Below are positions 27,351 to 35,029 of a stretch of DNA of 64,000 bases, one piece after another. A program made the translations under genes and the position numbers. Positions within the stretch are counted from its first letter, which is position 1; each line of letters begins with the position of its first letter. Where the stretch lies: assembly GCA_004557565.1 (NCBI GenBank), contig SFGS01000012.1:1-64000 (forward strand). The letters are read 5' to 3'. The DNA is from Bacteroidales bacterium. GTDB lineage: Bacteria; Bacteroidota; Bacteroidia; Bacteroidales; Muribaculaceae. The notes below the pieces were generated by a model. It was not told the DNA's origin and made no database searches. It saw nothing but the letters and a program-made list of their open reading frames with translations.

Positions 27351-28766
27351 ATGAAAAAGATACTACATATCATAGCCATGGCCATAGTTTGCGCTTTGGG
27401 CTTGGGCAGTTGCATCGACGATTCGTTTACCACCGACCCCAACGATGTGCTCACTTTCTCGGTGGATACGGTGAAATTCGACACGGTGATGACCACGAAA
27501 GGCACTGCCACTAAGCAGTTTGTGATCTACAATAGGAGCAAGAAGCAAATCAACATTTCCAACATACAGGTGGCTGGTATCAGCAAGGCGCACTTCTATC
27601 TGAACGTGGACGGCACGAAGGGCAGCGTGTTTCGCGATATTGAGATTCGCGGCGGCGACAGCATCTACGTGTTTGTGGAGGGATATGTGGATAAGTTGAG
27701 CAAAAACGAGCCGGAGGAAATCAACGACCGCATCGACTTTGTGACCAACGGTGTGACGCAAAGCGTGGCGCTCAACGCCTGGGGGCAAGATGTGCGCACC
27801 CTTAAAGCCGTGACGCTTACCGAAGACACCCACCTGACCAACGAAACGCCATACATCATCTACGACTCACTGGTGGTGAGCCCCAACGTGACGCTGACCA
27901 TCGACCCCGGCACCACCCTACTCTTCCACGACAAGGCGCTTCTGGAGGTGTATGGCACACTGAAGGCTATCGGCACAAAAGACAAGCAGATAGTGATGCG
28001 CGGCGACCGTCTCGACCATGTGGTGGGCGACATCAGTTTCGACATCATGTCGGGGCAATGGGGCGGCTTGCTGATTTTCGCCGGTAGCCACGACAATGAG
28101 TTGCAATACGTGGACCTTCACAGCACGCAATACGGAATACAGGTGGCAAGCAACAATCCCGAAAGGCAATCGCTGCACTTGCTCAACAGCGTGGTGCATA
28201 ATTCGGAGTCGTACTGTATGCTCACCATCAACGCATGGGTGGAGGCGGAAGGCACCGAGTTTAGCGACGCTCCCGATGGCGTGGTGGCGTTCATGGGCGG
28301 TAAAATCCGCACCACACAGTGCACCTTTGCCAACTACTATCTGTTTGCGGCGATTGAGGGGCCGAACATCGCGTTCTTCCAAAACGATGAGAACAATTCG
28401 CTGATGCCTCTCGACTGCAAAATCATGAACAGCATCAGTTACGGCTTGGGCTACGATGTGAACTTGGGCGACATGAGCGGCACCAATATTTGGATTTACA
28501 ACACGCTGTTTAAGTCGAGCGGCAACGACGACGACCACTTCTTCAACTGCGTGTGGGAAGCCGACCCGAAATATTATGTGAACCGCGAGAAATACATCTT
28601 CGACTACCGATTGATGAACGAGAGCCCCGCAATAGCGCGCGGCGACATCAGCCTTTGTCCCGAAAGCGCACGTTACGACCGCTACGGCAACGACCGCTTC
28701 ACCAACGGCACGGCTACCGACCTGGGCGCATACGTTTGGATTGAAAAGAAAGAACAGGAGAAATGA
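27351..28766 (+). CDS. Right-handed beta-helix lipoprotein
   Basis: A 471-residue outer-membrane-type lipoprotein: the signal MKKILHIIAMAIVCALGLGSC ends in a lipobox Cys (LGSC), followed by acidic residues IDD, which in Bacteroidota favour surface export. An immunoglobulin-like stretch (KQFVIYNRSKKQINISNIQV) precedes a right-handed parallel beta-helix, seen in the repeated short strands LLEVYGTLKAIGTKDKQIVM, NELQYVDLHSTQYGIQVASN and LLNSVVHNSESYCMLTI. No lyase catalytic set is evident. The 3' end overlaps folB by 4 bases, an odd partner, so co-expression may only be organisational. Confidence 0.75.
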   Translation: MKKILHIIAMAIVCALGLGSCIDDSFTTDPNDVLTFSVDTVKFDTVMTTKGTATKQFVIYNRSKKQINISNIQVAGISKAHFYLNVDGTKGSVFRDIEIRGGDSIYVFVEGYVDKLSKNEPEEINDRIDFVTNGVTQSVALNAWGQDVRTLKAVTLTEDTHLTNETPYIIYDSLVVSPNVTLTIDPGTTLLFHDKALLEVYGTLKAIGTKDKQIVMRGDRLDHVVGDISFDIMSGQWGGLLIFAGSHDNELQYVDLHSTQYGIQVASNNPERQSLHLLNSVVHNSESYCMLTINAWVEAEGTEFSDAPDGVVAFMGGKIRTTQCTFANYYLFAAIEGPNIAFFQNDENNSLMPLDCKIMNSISYGLGYDVNLGDMSGTNIWIYNTLFKSSGNDDDHFFNCVWEADPKYYVNREKYIFDYRLMNESPAIARGDISLCPESARYDRYGNDRFTNGTATDLGAYVWIEKKEQEK

Positions 28767-29113
28767 ACGCTATCACACTACATAAGATGAAATTTTTCGC
28801 CTACCACGGCGTGGGCGAACAGGAGAGAGTGGTGGGCAACCACTTTGAGGTGACGCTGAAGGTGTATTGCCCCATGGAGAAGGCGATGACCGACGACGAC
28901 CTCGACGGCACGGTGAACTACGCCGACCTCTACGCCACGGTGGAGGCTGAAATGGCGAAGCCGTCGCTGCTGCTCGAAAATGTGGCTTACCGCATCACGC
29001 AAGCCGTAAAAAAGAATTTCCCCACCGTCACAGGCGGAGAAATCACCATCAGTAAACTCACCCCTCCATTCAAATGCGACATGGAAAAGGTGGATATCAC
29101 CATCGAATTTTAA
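28763..29113 (+). CDS. folB: Dihydroneopterin aldolase
   Basis: FolB cleaves 7,8-dihydroneopterin to 6-hydroxymethyl-dihydropterin and glycolaldehyde in folate synthesis. The 116 residues show the pattern KFFAYHGVGEQERVVGNHF, including the Glu that binds substrate, TVNYADLYATVE, LLENVAYRI and the C-terminal KLTPPFKCDMEKVDITIEF, carrying the catalytic Lys region. Start overlaps the stop of the beta-helix gene (ATGA). No other folate genes are nearby. Confidence 0.93.
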   Translation: MNAITLHKMKFFAYHGVGEQERVVGNHFEVTLKVYCPMEKAMTDDDLDGTVNYADLYATVEAEMAKPSLLLENVAYRITQAVKKNFPTVTGGEITISKLTPPFKCDMEKVDITIEF

Positions 29114-29122
29114 AATATCATC

Positions 29123-29204
29123 GGTAGGGACGCGATAATTCGCGTCCGCATCAAATCGTTATAAATCAACACATTGGGCGGACGTAAAATATCACGTCCC
29201 TACC
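29123..29204. repeat. REP-like palindromic element, copy 1
   Basis: Bounded by GGTAGGGACGCGAT and ATCACGTCCCTACC, with inner GTCCGC/GCGGAC pairs. It is an 82-bp version of the 93-bp element at 34232-34324 and 38891-38983. It fills the gap between the convergent folB and rpiB genes, where a foldback could end transcription from both sides. Confidence 0.85.
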
Positions 29205-29213
29205 TATTTGAAA

Positions 29214-29669
29214 TTATTTCAGGGGGATTTTGTCGATACGACGCTGGTGGCGGCCGCCTTCAAAATCGGTGTTGAGGAACACTTTTACCATTGCCAAGGC
29301 TTCGTCGTTGGTCACGAAACGGCCGGGCATGGCGATGAAATTGGCATCGTTGTGCCGGCGCGCCAGCGAAGCTACCTCAGGAATCCAGCAAAGCGCAGAG
29401 CGAATGCCCTGATGCTTGTTGAGGGTCATGTTGATGCCCTCGCCGCTACCACACACGGCAATGCCTGGGTAGCACTCGCCACTCTCCACAGCCACGGCTG
29501 CAAGGTGTGCGAAGTCGGGGTAGTCGCAACTTTCCTCGTTGTAGGTGCCAAAGTCCTTGTAAGGAATACCTTCTTTCTCTAAATACGCAATAACTGCTTG
29601 CTTGGTTGCCCAACCGGCGTGGTCGCTGCAGAGCGCCACAGGCAAGCCCGATTTCAAAATTGATGCCAT
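29214..29669 (-). CDS. rpiB: Ribose-5-phosphate isomerase B
   Basis: RpiB interconverts ribose 5-phosphate and ribulose 5-phosphate. The 151-residue protein carries ALCSDHAGWATKQAVIAYLE, DFGTYNEESCDYPDFA, the active-site Cys in AVCGSGEGINMTLNKHQGIR and ALCWIPEVASLARRHNDANF. All residues typical of RpiB rather than LacA/B are present. A consensus promoter lies just upstream. Confidence 0.95.
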   Translation of the reverse strand: MASILKSGLPVALCSDHAGWATKQAVIAYLEKEGIPYKDFGTYNEESCDYPDFAHLAAVAVESGECYPGIAVCGSGEGINMTLNKHQGIRSALCWIPEVASLARRHNDANFIAMPGRFVTNDEALAMVKVFLNTDFEGGRHQRRIDKIPLK

Positions 29670-29693
29670 AATTAAATCATATTATTGATATTG

Positions 29694-29725
29694 CAAAGAT
29701 AACGATTTCCCCCGAATCCCCCAAA
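29694..29725 (-). promoter_or_regulatory. Promoter of rpiB
   Basis: On the minus strand TTTG (29722-29725), a 20-base spacer, and TATCTTTG (29694-29701) match the Bacteroidota consensus. Expected leader is about 18 nt. Confidence 0.7.
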
Positions 29726-29780
29726 TCCCAGCACCCAAGGCTCACGGACTTCTTTCAGTTCTCCCACGAAAGTTTCCTCT

Positions 29781-29982
29781 CTGTTCTCCCACGAAAACAA
29801 AAACATAAAAAACATCCTTTTGGCGATGCCAGTGCTTCGCACCTGTCGTTATCGCTGTGGCATTTCAGATTTCAAGCAGAGGCTTGAATCTGCCACGCCA
29901 CAACGCTAACGTCGCCCTCTTACGAGGTCGATGGCATCGCCAAAAGGACAAAAACCACTCGCCGTTTCACGGCGAAAAACCC
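29781..29982 (+). repeat. Structured cruciform element, copy 1
   Basis: Conserved left end (CCCACGAAAACAAAAACAT) and right end (GGACAAAAACCACTCGCC, then CGGCGAAAAACCC) surround a core with a perfect 16-bp stem, CCTTTTGGCGATGCCA (29816-29831) against 29932-29947. Inside are three hairpins: GTGC-TTC-GCAC (29832-29842), a long branched one (29847-29911) and CCTC-TTAC-GAGG (29916-29927). Copy 2 at 30784-30988 is inverted and keeps the ends and the architecture with different stem sequences. I saw no open reading frame. It could be a structured RNA or a DNA cruciform. Confidence 0.8.
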
Positions 29983-29984
29983 AA

Positions 29985-30163
29985 CCATTCCACCCAACCA
30001 TTCAACACAGCCATTCCACCCAACCATTCACCCAGCCATTCAACACAGCCATTCAACACAGCCATTCAACACAGCCATTCAACACAGCCATTCAACACAG
30101 CCATTCAACACAGCCATTCAACACAGCCATTCAACCAGCCATTCAACCAGCCATTCAACTTCC
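29985..30163 (+). repeat. 13-bp tandem repeat array CCATTCAACACAG
   Basis: Fourteen 12-13-bp units; eight are exactly CCATTCAACACAG, seven of them consecutive (30036-30126). Others read CCATTCCACCCAA or CCATTCAACCAG. There are no spacers, so this is not a CRISPR array. It directly follows the right end of structured element copy 1 and precedes the promoter of the GxxExxY gene. Confidence 0.9.
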
Positions 30164-30194
30164 TTATAATTGCGAAATATAATAGACCTTAGAT

Positions 30195-30225
30195 TTTGAT
30201 AAGAATGGATTTATTCATACATTTG
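30195..30225 (+). promoter_or_regulatory. Promoter of the GxxExxY gene
   Basis: TTTG at 30195-30198, a 19-base spacer and TACATTTG at 30218-30225 match the Bacteroidota consensus. The start codon is 45 bases downstream. The gene thus has its own promoter inside the two structured elements. Confidence 0.7.
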
Positions 30226-30269
30226 CTTTGCAAACTGATTTGAACTAAAAACCAACCAATTACCAAAGC

Positions 30270-30713
30270 ATGTACTTTAAAATTCAGAAATTAGCAGATT
30301 TCAACCCCTATTTGGCAGTGAAATTAAAGAACTATTGTTATGACATAGCTGGGTGTTGCCAAATCGTTCACAATGATATGGGACCGTTTCTCAACGAATA
30401 CATGTATCAAGATGCGCTGGAAATTGCGTTTCAAGAGAAGAATATTCTTGCCGTGCGTGAATTTTATTTCTCTGTAGAGTTTCATGGCCAGCGCATTAAC
30501 CACAAGCACCATGTGGATTTTTTGGTAAAAGATAATATGATAATTGAATGTAAGGCTGTTGCCGCTCTTGGACCAGAGCATCGTCAACAGTTGTGGAACT
30601 ACATGCGCCTTACGAAAGTTCAAATCGGTATTCTTTACAATTTTGCTCCTATAAAAGACCAAAGCGAGCGTTATTATTTGGATTTTGAACAAAATGTGAT
30701 GTACGTGTTTTAA
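30270..30713 (+). CDS. GxxExxY protein (PDDEXK-like)
   Basis: A 147-residue member of the GxxExxY family (PDDEXK_3), a compact restriction-endonuclease-like fold of unknown biological role. The name motif appears as GPFLNEYMY (near residue 33), and the nuclease-like core as HHVDFLVKDNMIIECKAV, with Asp and Glu-x-Lys in the right spacing, followed by EHRQQLWNYMRLTKVQIGIL and YNF. AT-rich compared with its housekeeping neighbours. It stands alone, enclosed by two inverted structured elements, with its own promoter, and its stop codon overlaps the left end of MITE copy D. Confidence 0.85.
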   Translation: MYFKIQKLADFNPYLAVKLKNYCYDIAGCCQIVHNDMGPFLNEYMYQDALEIAFQEKNILAVREFYFSVEFHGQRINHKHHVDFLVKDNMIIECKAVAALGPEHRQQLWNYMRLTKVQIGILYNFAPIKDQSERYYLDFEQNVMYVF

Positions 30714-30774
30714 CCCAAATCGGACATTAGGTTGTGTAGTTTTTTTAGATTACTACTTTCGGTTTTTATAAAGG
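30712..30774 (+). mobile_element. MITE-like element, copy D (left end only)
   Basis: The left terminal sequence AACCCAAATCGGACATTAGG differs from copy B at one base and is followed by TTTTTTTAGATTACT and TTTCGGTTTTTATA as in copies A and B. The rest is missing; structured element copy 2 begins about 10 bp further on, so its arrival may have truncated the MITE. Confidence 0.7.
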
Positions 30775-30783
30775 AGGCAGGCA

Positions 30784-30988
30784 GGGTTTTTCGCCGTAAG
30801 GCGAGTGGTTTTTGTCCTTGGAGGAATGTGGTTAGCCCTCGGTAGAGGGTGGCGAAGATATTGTGTGATTGGCGGCATGGAAACTCGTTTCCAATGACGC
30901 AAAGCGCACAATATCATCGCCAGATGCGAAGCATCCCACATTCCTCCAAGGATGTTTTTTATGTTTTTGTTTTCGTGGGAGAACAGAG
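30784..30988 (-). repeat. Structured cruciform element, copy 2 (inverted)
   Basis: Reads as copy 1 on the other strand. Its perfect 16-bp stem is CCTTGGAGGAATGTGG (30816-30831) against 30936-30951. The hairpins are CCCTC-GGTA-GAGGG (30836-30849), a long branched one (30851-30921) and GATGC-GAA-GCATC (30923-30935). The ends match copy 1 closely while the stems differ but still pair. No gene is present in the gap between the GxxExxY and DMT genes. Confidence 0.8.
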
Positions 30989-31040
30989 GGAAGGGGGGGA
31001 CTGAGGTGGGAGAACAGAGAGGGGGGGATGGGGAGGGGGA

Positions 31041-31913
31041 TTAGAGGCTGCCGACGACCATGCAGAGGACGCCGGCGATAAGGATGCACTGGTCGATGAT
31101 TTTGAGTTTGAGGTCGCCTTCGCGGAGCACAATCACGGCATAGATGAATGCCACGAGGGCACTGCATCGGCGTATCATTGAGGCTATCGACACCATTGAG
31201 CCAGGCTCGGAGAGGCACATGAAGAATGTCAAGTCGGCCACACAAATGAAGAAAGAGATGAAGAGGATTGACCAGCGCCACTGGAATTTGTCGAAGCGCT
31301 TTTTGCGGAACCTCAACAGTGCCATCACCACCGACATAATCACCAACTGATAGAACGAATACCAAGCCTCCACATTCAGGGGCTTGAAATGCAGCATGAG
31401 GAACTTATCGTAGAGTCCACTCGCAGCCCACAGCAGCACGCTTGCCATGCCTGCCCAAAGCCACTTGTTTTGCGTGAACGAGATGCCCTCCTTATGCCCA
31501 ATGAAGCCTACCCACACCAGCGACACGAAGCCCAACACGATACCAATCCACTGGAGCGGACTGGGGCACTCGCCGAAGATGATGAGCGCACCCACAAGCA
31601 CCAAAATGGGGCGAACGGCATTGATGGAGGCTTGAATAGTGAGCGGCAAGTTTTTGATGGAGAAATAGCCCAGCAACCACGAAGCGGTCACTATCATCGC
31701 TTTCACGAACAGATAGAAGTGGCTCATGGGGTGGACGAAGTTGCCGTCCATATCACCAAGGGTGTAGATCAGCACTGGCGACATGAACAGAGTGCAAAAA
31801 AAGGTGTTGAGGAACAACACGTGGAACACGTTGTTGCCCTCAAGCGCCAATTTTTTAACTATGTCGTAAAAGCCGAGGCTAATAGACGAGACTATAGCCA
31901 GTACTATCCACAT
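31041..31913 (-). CDS. DMT-superfamily (EamA-type) transporter
   Basis: A 290-residue inner-membrane protein with about ten hydrophobic segments arranged as two EamA halves, starting MWIVLAIVSSISLGFYDIVK and ending VLCMVVGSL. The typical patterns INAVRPILVLVGALIIFGE (first half) and MIRRCSALVAFIYAVIVLRE (second half) are visible. Such proteins move small metabolites or sugars-nucleotide-like compounds; the substrate cannot be read. It stands just downstream of the CapD-type gene on the same strand with a 48-base gap. Confidence 0.85.
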   Translation of the reverse strand: MWIVLAIVSSISLGFYDIVKKLALEGNNVFHVLFLNTFFCTLFMSPVLIYTLGDMDGNFVHPMSHFYLFVKAMIVTASWLLGYFSIKNLPLTIQASINAVRPILVLVGALIIFGECPSPLQWIGIVLGFVSLVWVGFIGHKEGISFTQNKWLWAGMASVLLWAASGLYDKFLMLHFKPLNVEAWYSFYQLVIMSVVMALLRFRKKRFDKFQWRWSILFISFFICVADLTFFMCLSEPGSMVSIASMIRRCSALVAFIYAVIVLREGDLKLKIIDQCILIAGVLCMVVGSL

Positions 31914-31961
31914 ATTGGTGACGATTGCTTATTTATGAGTAGTAAAATAAATATCAAGTAA

Positions 31962-33980
31962 TTAATAGAAAATCTCGGATTCTTGCGCAGGCTTATCGTT
32001 CACGCCCTTGCTGTGCTCAGCCTCGATTTCCTTGTCGATTTGTTCAAACTCTGAATGATTACTGTGGTATTCTGGAATGAACATCTTCATGCACTTGATC
32101 ATATCGTGTACATTTCCATGTTCGGCAAACGAAATGATGTTGGAGATATTGTCGTACACGGTGTTGAAGTCGTAGGTACGCACTTTCGCCACCATAATCT
32201 TATCGTTTTCGGTGGTGTCGAGTGTTTTCTCCTTATCGTTGAGCAGTTCCTCGTAGAGCTTTTCGCCCGGACGAAGACCGATTTCCTTGATTTCGATATC
32301 CACACCTGGGCGCAGACCTGCGAGCGAAATCATGCGAGTAGCCAAATCGTAAATCTTCACTGGTTTACCCATGTCGAACACATAGATTTCACCACCGTTA
32401 CCCATACAGCCAGCCTCAAGCACAAGGCTACAAGCCTCTGGAATGGTCATGAAGTAGCGAATGATGTCGCGGTGAGTGATGGTGACCGGACCACCCTCGG
32501 CAATCTGCCGGCGGAAAATAGGAATCACAGAGCCGTTGCTGCCGAGCACATTGCCAAAGCGAGTGGTGATGAATTGGGTTTTCTTACCCTTGCGCTTTGC
32601 ATCGAAGAAGAGTGATTGAGTGTAAGCCTCTGCCAGACGCTTGGTGCAGCCCATCACATTGGTTGGGTTCACAGCCTTGTCGGTAGAAATCATCACAAAC
32701 TTATACACATCGTATTTGAGCGCAAGGTCGGCAATGTTTTTCGTACCCATCACATTGGTGAGCACTGCTTCAGATGGGTTGATTTCCATCATAGGCACAT
32801 GCTTGTATGCCGCAGCGTGGAACACGAATCGTGGACGGTATTCGGCGAATGCACGCTCCATACGGTCGCGGTTCTGAACGTCGCCCATAAAGAGCACGAT
32901 GTCGGCTTCGGGGAATTTCTCCTTCATTTCGAGTGCCATGTCGTGCATAGGGGTTTCGGCTTGGTCGACCAAGATGATTTTCTTAGCCTTATAAGTTGCC
33001 ACCTGACGAACGATTTCGCTACCAATCGAGCCACAGGCGCCGGTAATCATCACCACCGAACCACGGATATTGGAGCGCACAAGCGAATTGTCGAGCACGA
33101 TAGGGTCGCGGCCCAAGAGGTCTTCAATCTGCACGTTCTTAACGTGGGTGGAGATATTTGCACCCTTATCATCGCCATTCTCGTCGCCAGAAAATTCCTC
33201 AACGTGGTTGAGAGAGAGAATGCGCAAGTTGTTGTTGATAAAGAAATCGGCATATTCACGACCCACAAGTTTCACCTTGTCGTGGTTGAAAATAAGAGCG
33301 TGAATGCTGTTTTCCACGAAAGTGTTGACCAGCGTATTTTCATCGTAGGGGAACACCTTGAAACCACTGATTTGAGCTGGTGGATTCGCTCCTTTTTCAG
33401 CCAACAAGCCAATTGGCAAGTATTTACCGCCAATCTCAGTTTTCAAAGCGTTTGCCAGAATAATCGATTCGATCGAAGTGCCAAGCACCAACACACGCTT
33501 GCGTTCGGAAGAGTCGTACTGCCTAAGCACTGAATAGGCGTGCTTGATAAGCAATCGCTCCATCACAAGGAACGAGAATGAAATGGCACCAATAATAACG
33601 ATATTCCAAGAGCGAGCCAAGTCTTCGTAAGAGCAAGCCGACAACACGGCATTGATGATTAAAAGTAAAATCGTGCTACCTGCCACCACCAAAAATTCGC
33701 GGTAAAGGTCTTCAATAACCGACAGACGAATAACGGAAGTGTAACTTTTGGTGATAAAAATCATCAGCAAATACACTGCAAGCACTATACCCCAGTTGCG
33801 GAGGAAAACGAGTGAGCTAACAGAGTGACCAGGAATAAACGCCTCACTGGTAGCCAAAAGAAGATAACTGCAGGAGATGATGATAAGGTCGACAATCAAT
33901 ACCATCCATCGTGGTGCTGTATTTGCTTTAATTGACGCTAACCATTTAATTTCCAAAAGTTTGCTAATAATCTTATCCAT
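31962..33980 (-). CDS. CapD/PglF-type membrane nucleoside-diphosphate-sugar 4,6-dehydratase
   Basis: A 672-residue polysaccharide-biosynthesis enzyme of the membrane-bound UDP-N-acetylglucosamine 4,6-dehydratase family. Four membrane helices in the first ~130 residues and a linker domain (VLVLGTSIESIIL) precede a short-chain dehydrogenase domain with VVMITGACGSIGSEIV, HAAAYKHVPMME and STDKAVNPTNVMGCTKR. In the latter, Met replaces the usual catalytic Tyr, as in PglF. It should feed O-antigen, capsule or glycoprotein precursors. A promoter lies in the leader; no other glycan cluster is adjacent. Confidence 0.9.
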   Translation of the reverse strand: MDKIISKLLEIKWLASIKANTAPRWMVLIVDLIIISCSYLLLATSEAFIPGHSVSSLVFLRNWGIVLAVYLLMIFITKSYTSVIRLSVIEDLYREFLVVAGSTILLLIINAVLSACSYEDLARSWNIVIIGAISFSFLVMERLLIKHAYSVLRQYDSSERKRVLVLGTSIESIILANALKTEIGGKYLPIGLLAEKGANPPAQISGFKVFPYDENTLVNTFVENSIHALIFNHDKVKLVGREYADFFINNNLRILSLNHVEEFSGDENGDDKGANISTHVKNVQIEDLLGRDPIVLDNSLVRSNIRGSVVMITGACGSIGSEIVRQVATYKAKKIILVDQAETPMHDMALEMKEKFPEADIVLFMGDVQNRDRMERAFAEYRPRFVFHAAAYKHVPMMEINPSEAVLTNVMGTKNIADLALKYDVYKFVMISTDKAVNPTNVMGCTKRLAEAYTQSLFFDAKRKGKKTQFITTRFGNVLGSNGSVIPIFRRQIAEGGPVTITHRDIIRYFMTIPEACSLVLEAGCMGNGGEIYVFDMGKPVKIYDLATRMISLAGLRPGVDIEIKEIGLRPGEKLYEELLNDKEKTLDTTENDKIMVAKVRTYDFNTVYDNISNIISFAEHGNVHDMIKCMKMFIPEYHSNHSEFEQIDKEIEAEHSKGVNDKPAQESEIFY

Positions 33981-34078
33981 AATTATTCTATATGTTATAC
34001 TTAGGATTGACCGTCTGTGTATGTTTTAAACAACGTTTAAAATGTTTTCTGTTTTTTCACATATTTCAAAAAACGATA

Positions 34079-34086
34079 CAAAGTTA
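34079..34086 (-). promoter_or_regulatory. -7 box for the CapD-type gene
   Basis: TAACTTTG on the minus strand fits TAnnTTTG. A TTG at 34109-34111 is a possible -33 element. The leader would be about 90 nt. Confidence 0.55.
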
Positions 34087-34231
34087 CAAAACTTATGGTT
34101 AAAAATCACAATTTGTAGTCATCCAAAGTAACCCAAATTAGATTTTTTTCAAAAACGGCATCAAAATGCTACACCAAAAAGCCCCAAAAGCCAACAGCAT
34201 CGAAGATACCAAAATATGTCAAAAAGAAAAT

Positions 34232-34324
34232 GGTAGGGACGTGATACATCACGTCCGCCTATAATTGTGATACTATATTGAATATCAATCATTTGGAGCG
34301 GACGCGAAGTATCGCGTCCCTACC
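34232..34324. repeat. REP-like palindromic element, copy 2
   Basis: A 93-bp palindromic unit from GGTAGGGACGTGAT to ATCGCGTCCCTACC, with inner GTCCGCC and GGAGCGGAC. It agrees with copy 3 at 38891-38983 at most positions including the unpaired centre. Confidence 0.9.
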
Positions 34325-34355
34325 AATATATTGGCGTTTCAGGGGAATGGGAAAA

Positions 34356-34388
34356 CCCCGATAATCAGCCCTAAAGTGATTATCGGGG
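34356..34388 (-). terminator. Intrinsic terminator of the calycin/dockerin genes
   Basis: CCCCGATAATC and GATTATCGGGG form a perfect 11-bp stem; in the leftward direction it is followed by TTTTCCC. It lies about 75 bases after the stop of the 179-residue dockerin-type gene. Confidence 0.65.
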
Positions 34389-34464
34389 TGAAGCGGATCA
34401 AATATTGATAAACCTCAATCGGAGAGGCGAATCGATGATTTTCTTTCTAAAATTTGCGACCTTT

Positions 34465-35007
34465 TTACTTGAGAAGCATGTTGATGAGGGCAGAAACGTC
34501 GCCCACGTTCAGCAAGCCATCTTCGTTGATGTCGCCCTTAGCAGGAGCTGGAGCATTGCCCACGAATCCGACCTTGATTACTTGTTCAAGCACTTGCATA
34601 TCGATGTCGATGTTCACGCTGAGCACGGTGTCGTTGAGCTTAGCGGTCATCACGATAGGCACTTCGCCAAGCATTGGCCCCATCCAGCTATCGGCATCAA
34701 TAGTTGGGTCGTCGCCAGCAGTGATAGTCACTTTTTTGTTGAACTTGATGGTGGTAATGCCGTAGGCGTCGGTGCCTTCGCAGCCTTTCAATTCAATGTT
34801 ACCAACAGGCAACACTTGGTCGCCAGCCACGAGTTTGAAGTTCTTGATGCTCAAGTCATAACCTGCGTCAGTCTTATCCACTGTGATGTTGGTACCCATC
34901 GCAGTAGTCTCTTCGTTGATCGCAACGATGAGTTCGCCTTCGTAATTAGTAGCCATGGCCGACACTGCACATGCAGCAGCCACAAAAAATGCTAAAATCT
35001 TTTTCAT
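34465..35007 (-). CDS. Secreted calycin-like protein with half dockerin
   Basis: A 180-residue exported protein: signal peptide MKKILAFFVAAACAVSAMA, a lipocalin/calycin-like beta-barrel segment (NYEGELIVAINEE to VIKVGFVG) and a C-terminal single dockerin-like repeat KGDINEDGLLNVGDVSALIN. The body matches the first ~180 residues of the next gene upstream (LPVGNIxxx, DADSWMGPMLGEVPI, VLSVNIDIDM), so the pair arose by duplication. I chose the start at MKKI; four more residues upstream are possible. Cohesin partners are unknown in this group; the dockerin-like part may serve cell-surface attachment. Eleven bases beyond the upstream gene. Confidence 0.7.
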   Translation of the reverse strand: MKKILAFFVAAACAVSAMATNYEGELIVAINEETTAMGTNITVDKTDAGYDLSIKNFKLVAGDQVLPVGNIELKGCEGTDAYGITTIKFNKKVTITAGDDPTIDADSWMGPMLGEVPIVMTAKLNDTVLSVNIDIDMQVLEQVIKVGFVGNAPAPAKGDINEDGLLNVGDVSALINMLLK

Positions 35008-35029
35008 AACTATTTCCATTTATTATTGT

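Larger units (their letters stand above)
33981..34464. other. Gap with promoter, REP element and terminator
   Basis: No gene. It contains the promoter of the CapD gene near 34079, REP copy 2 at 34232-34324 and a terminator hairpin of the next leftward gene at 34356-34388. The rest is AT-rich without recognisable content. Confidence 0.7.

Noticed and set aside
29985..30163. Possible CRISPR array
   Set aside because: Units of 13 bp are directly joined with no spacers and no cas genes are present in the window. It is a simple tandem repeat; the reading frames through it (HSTQPFNTAIQ-like) are artefacts.
29781..30988. Retron-like msr/msd structure
   Set aside because: Two structured elements with a nuclease-like gene between them suggested a retron, but no reverse transcriptase with a YxDD motif is encoded nearby.
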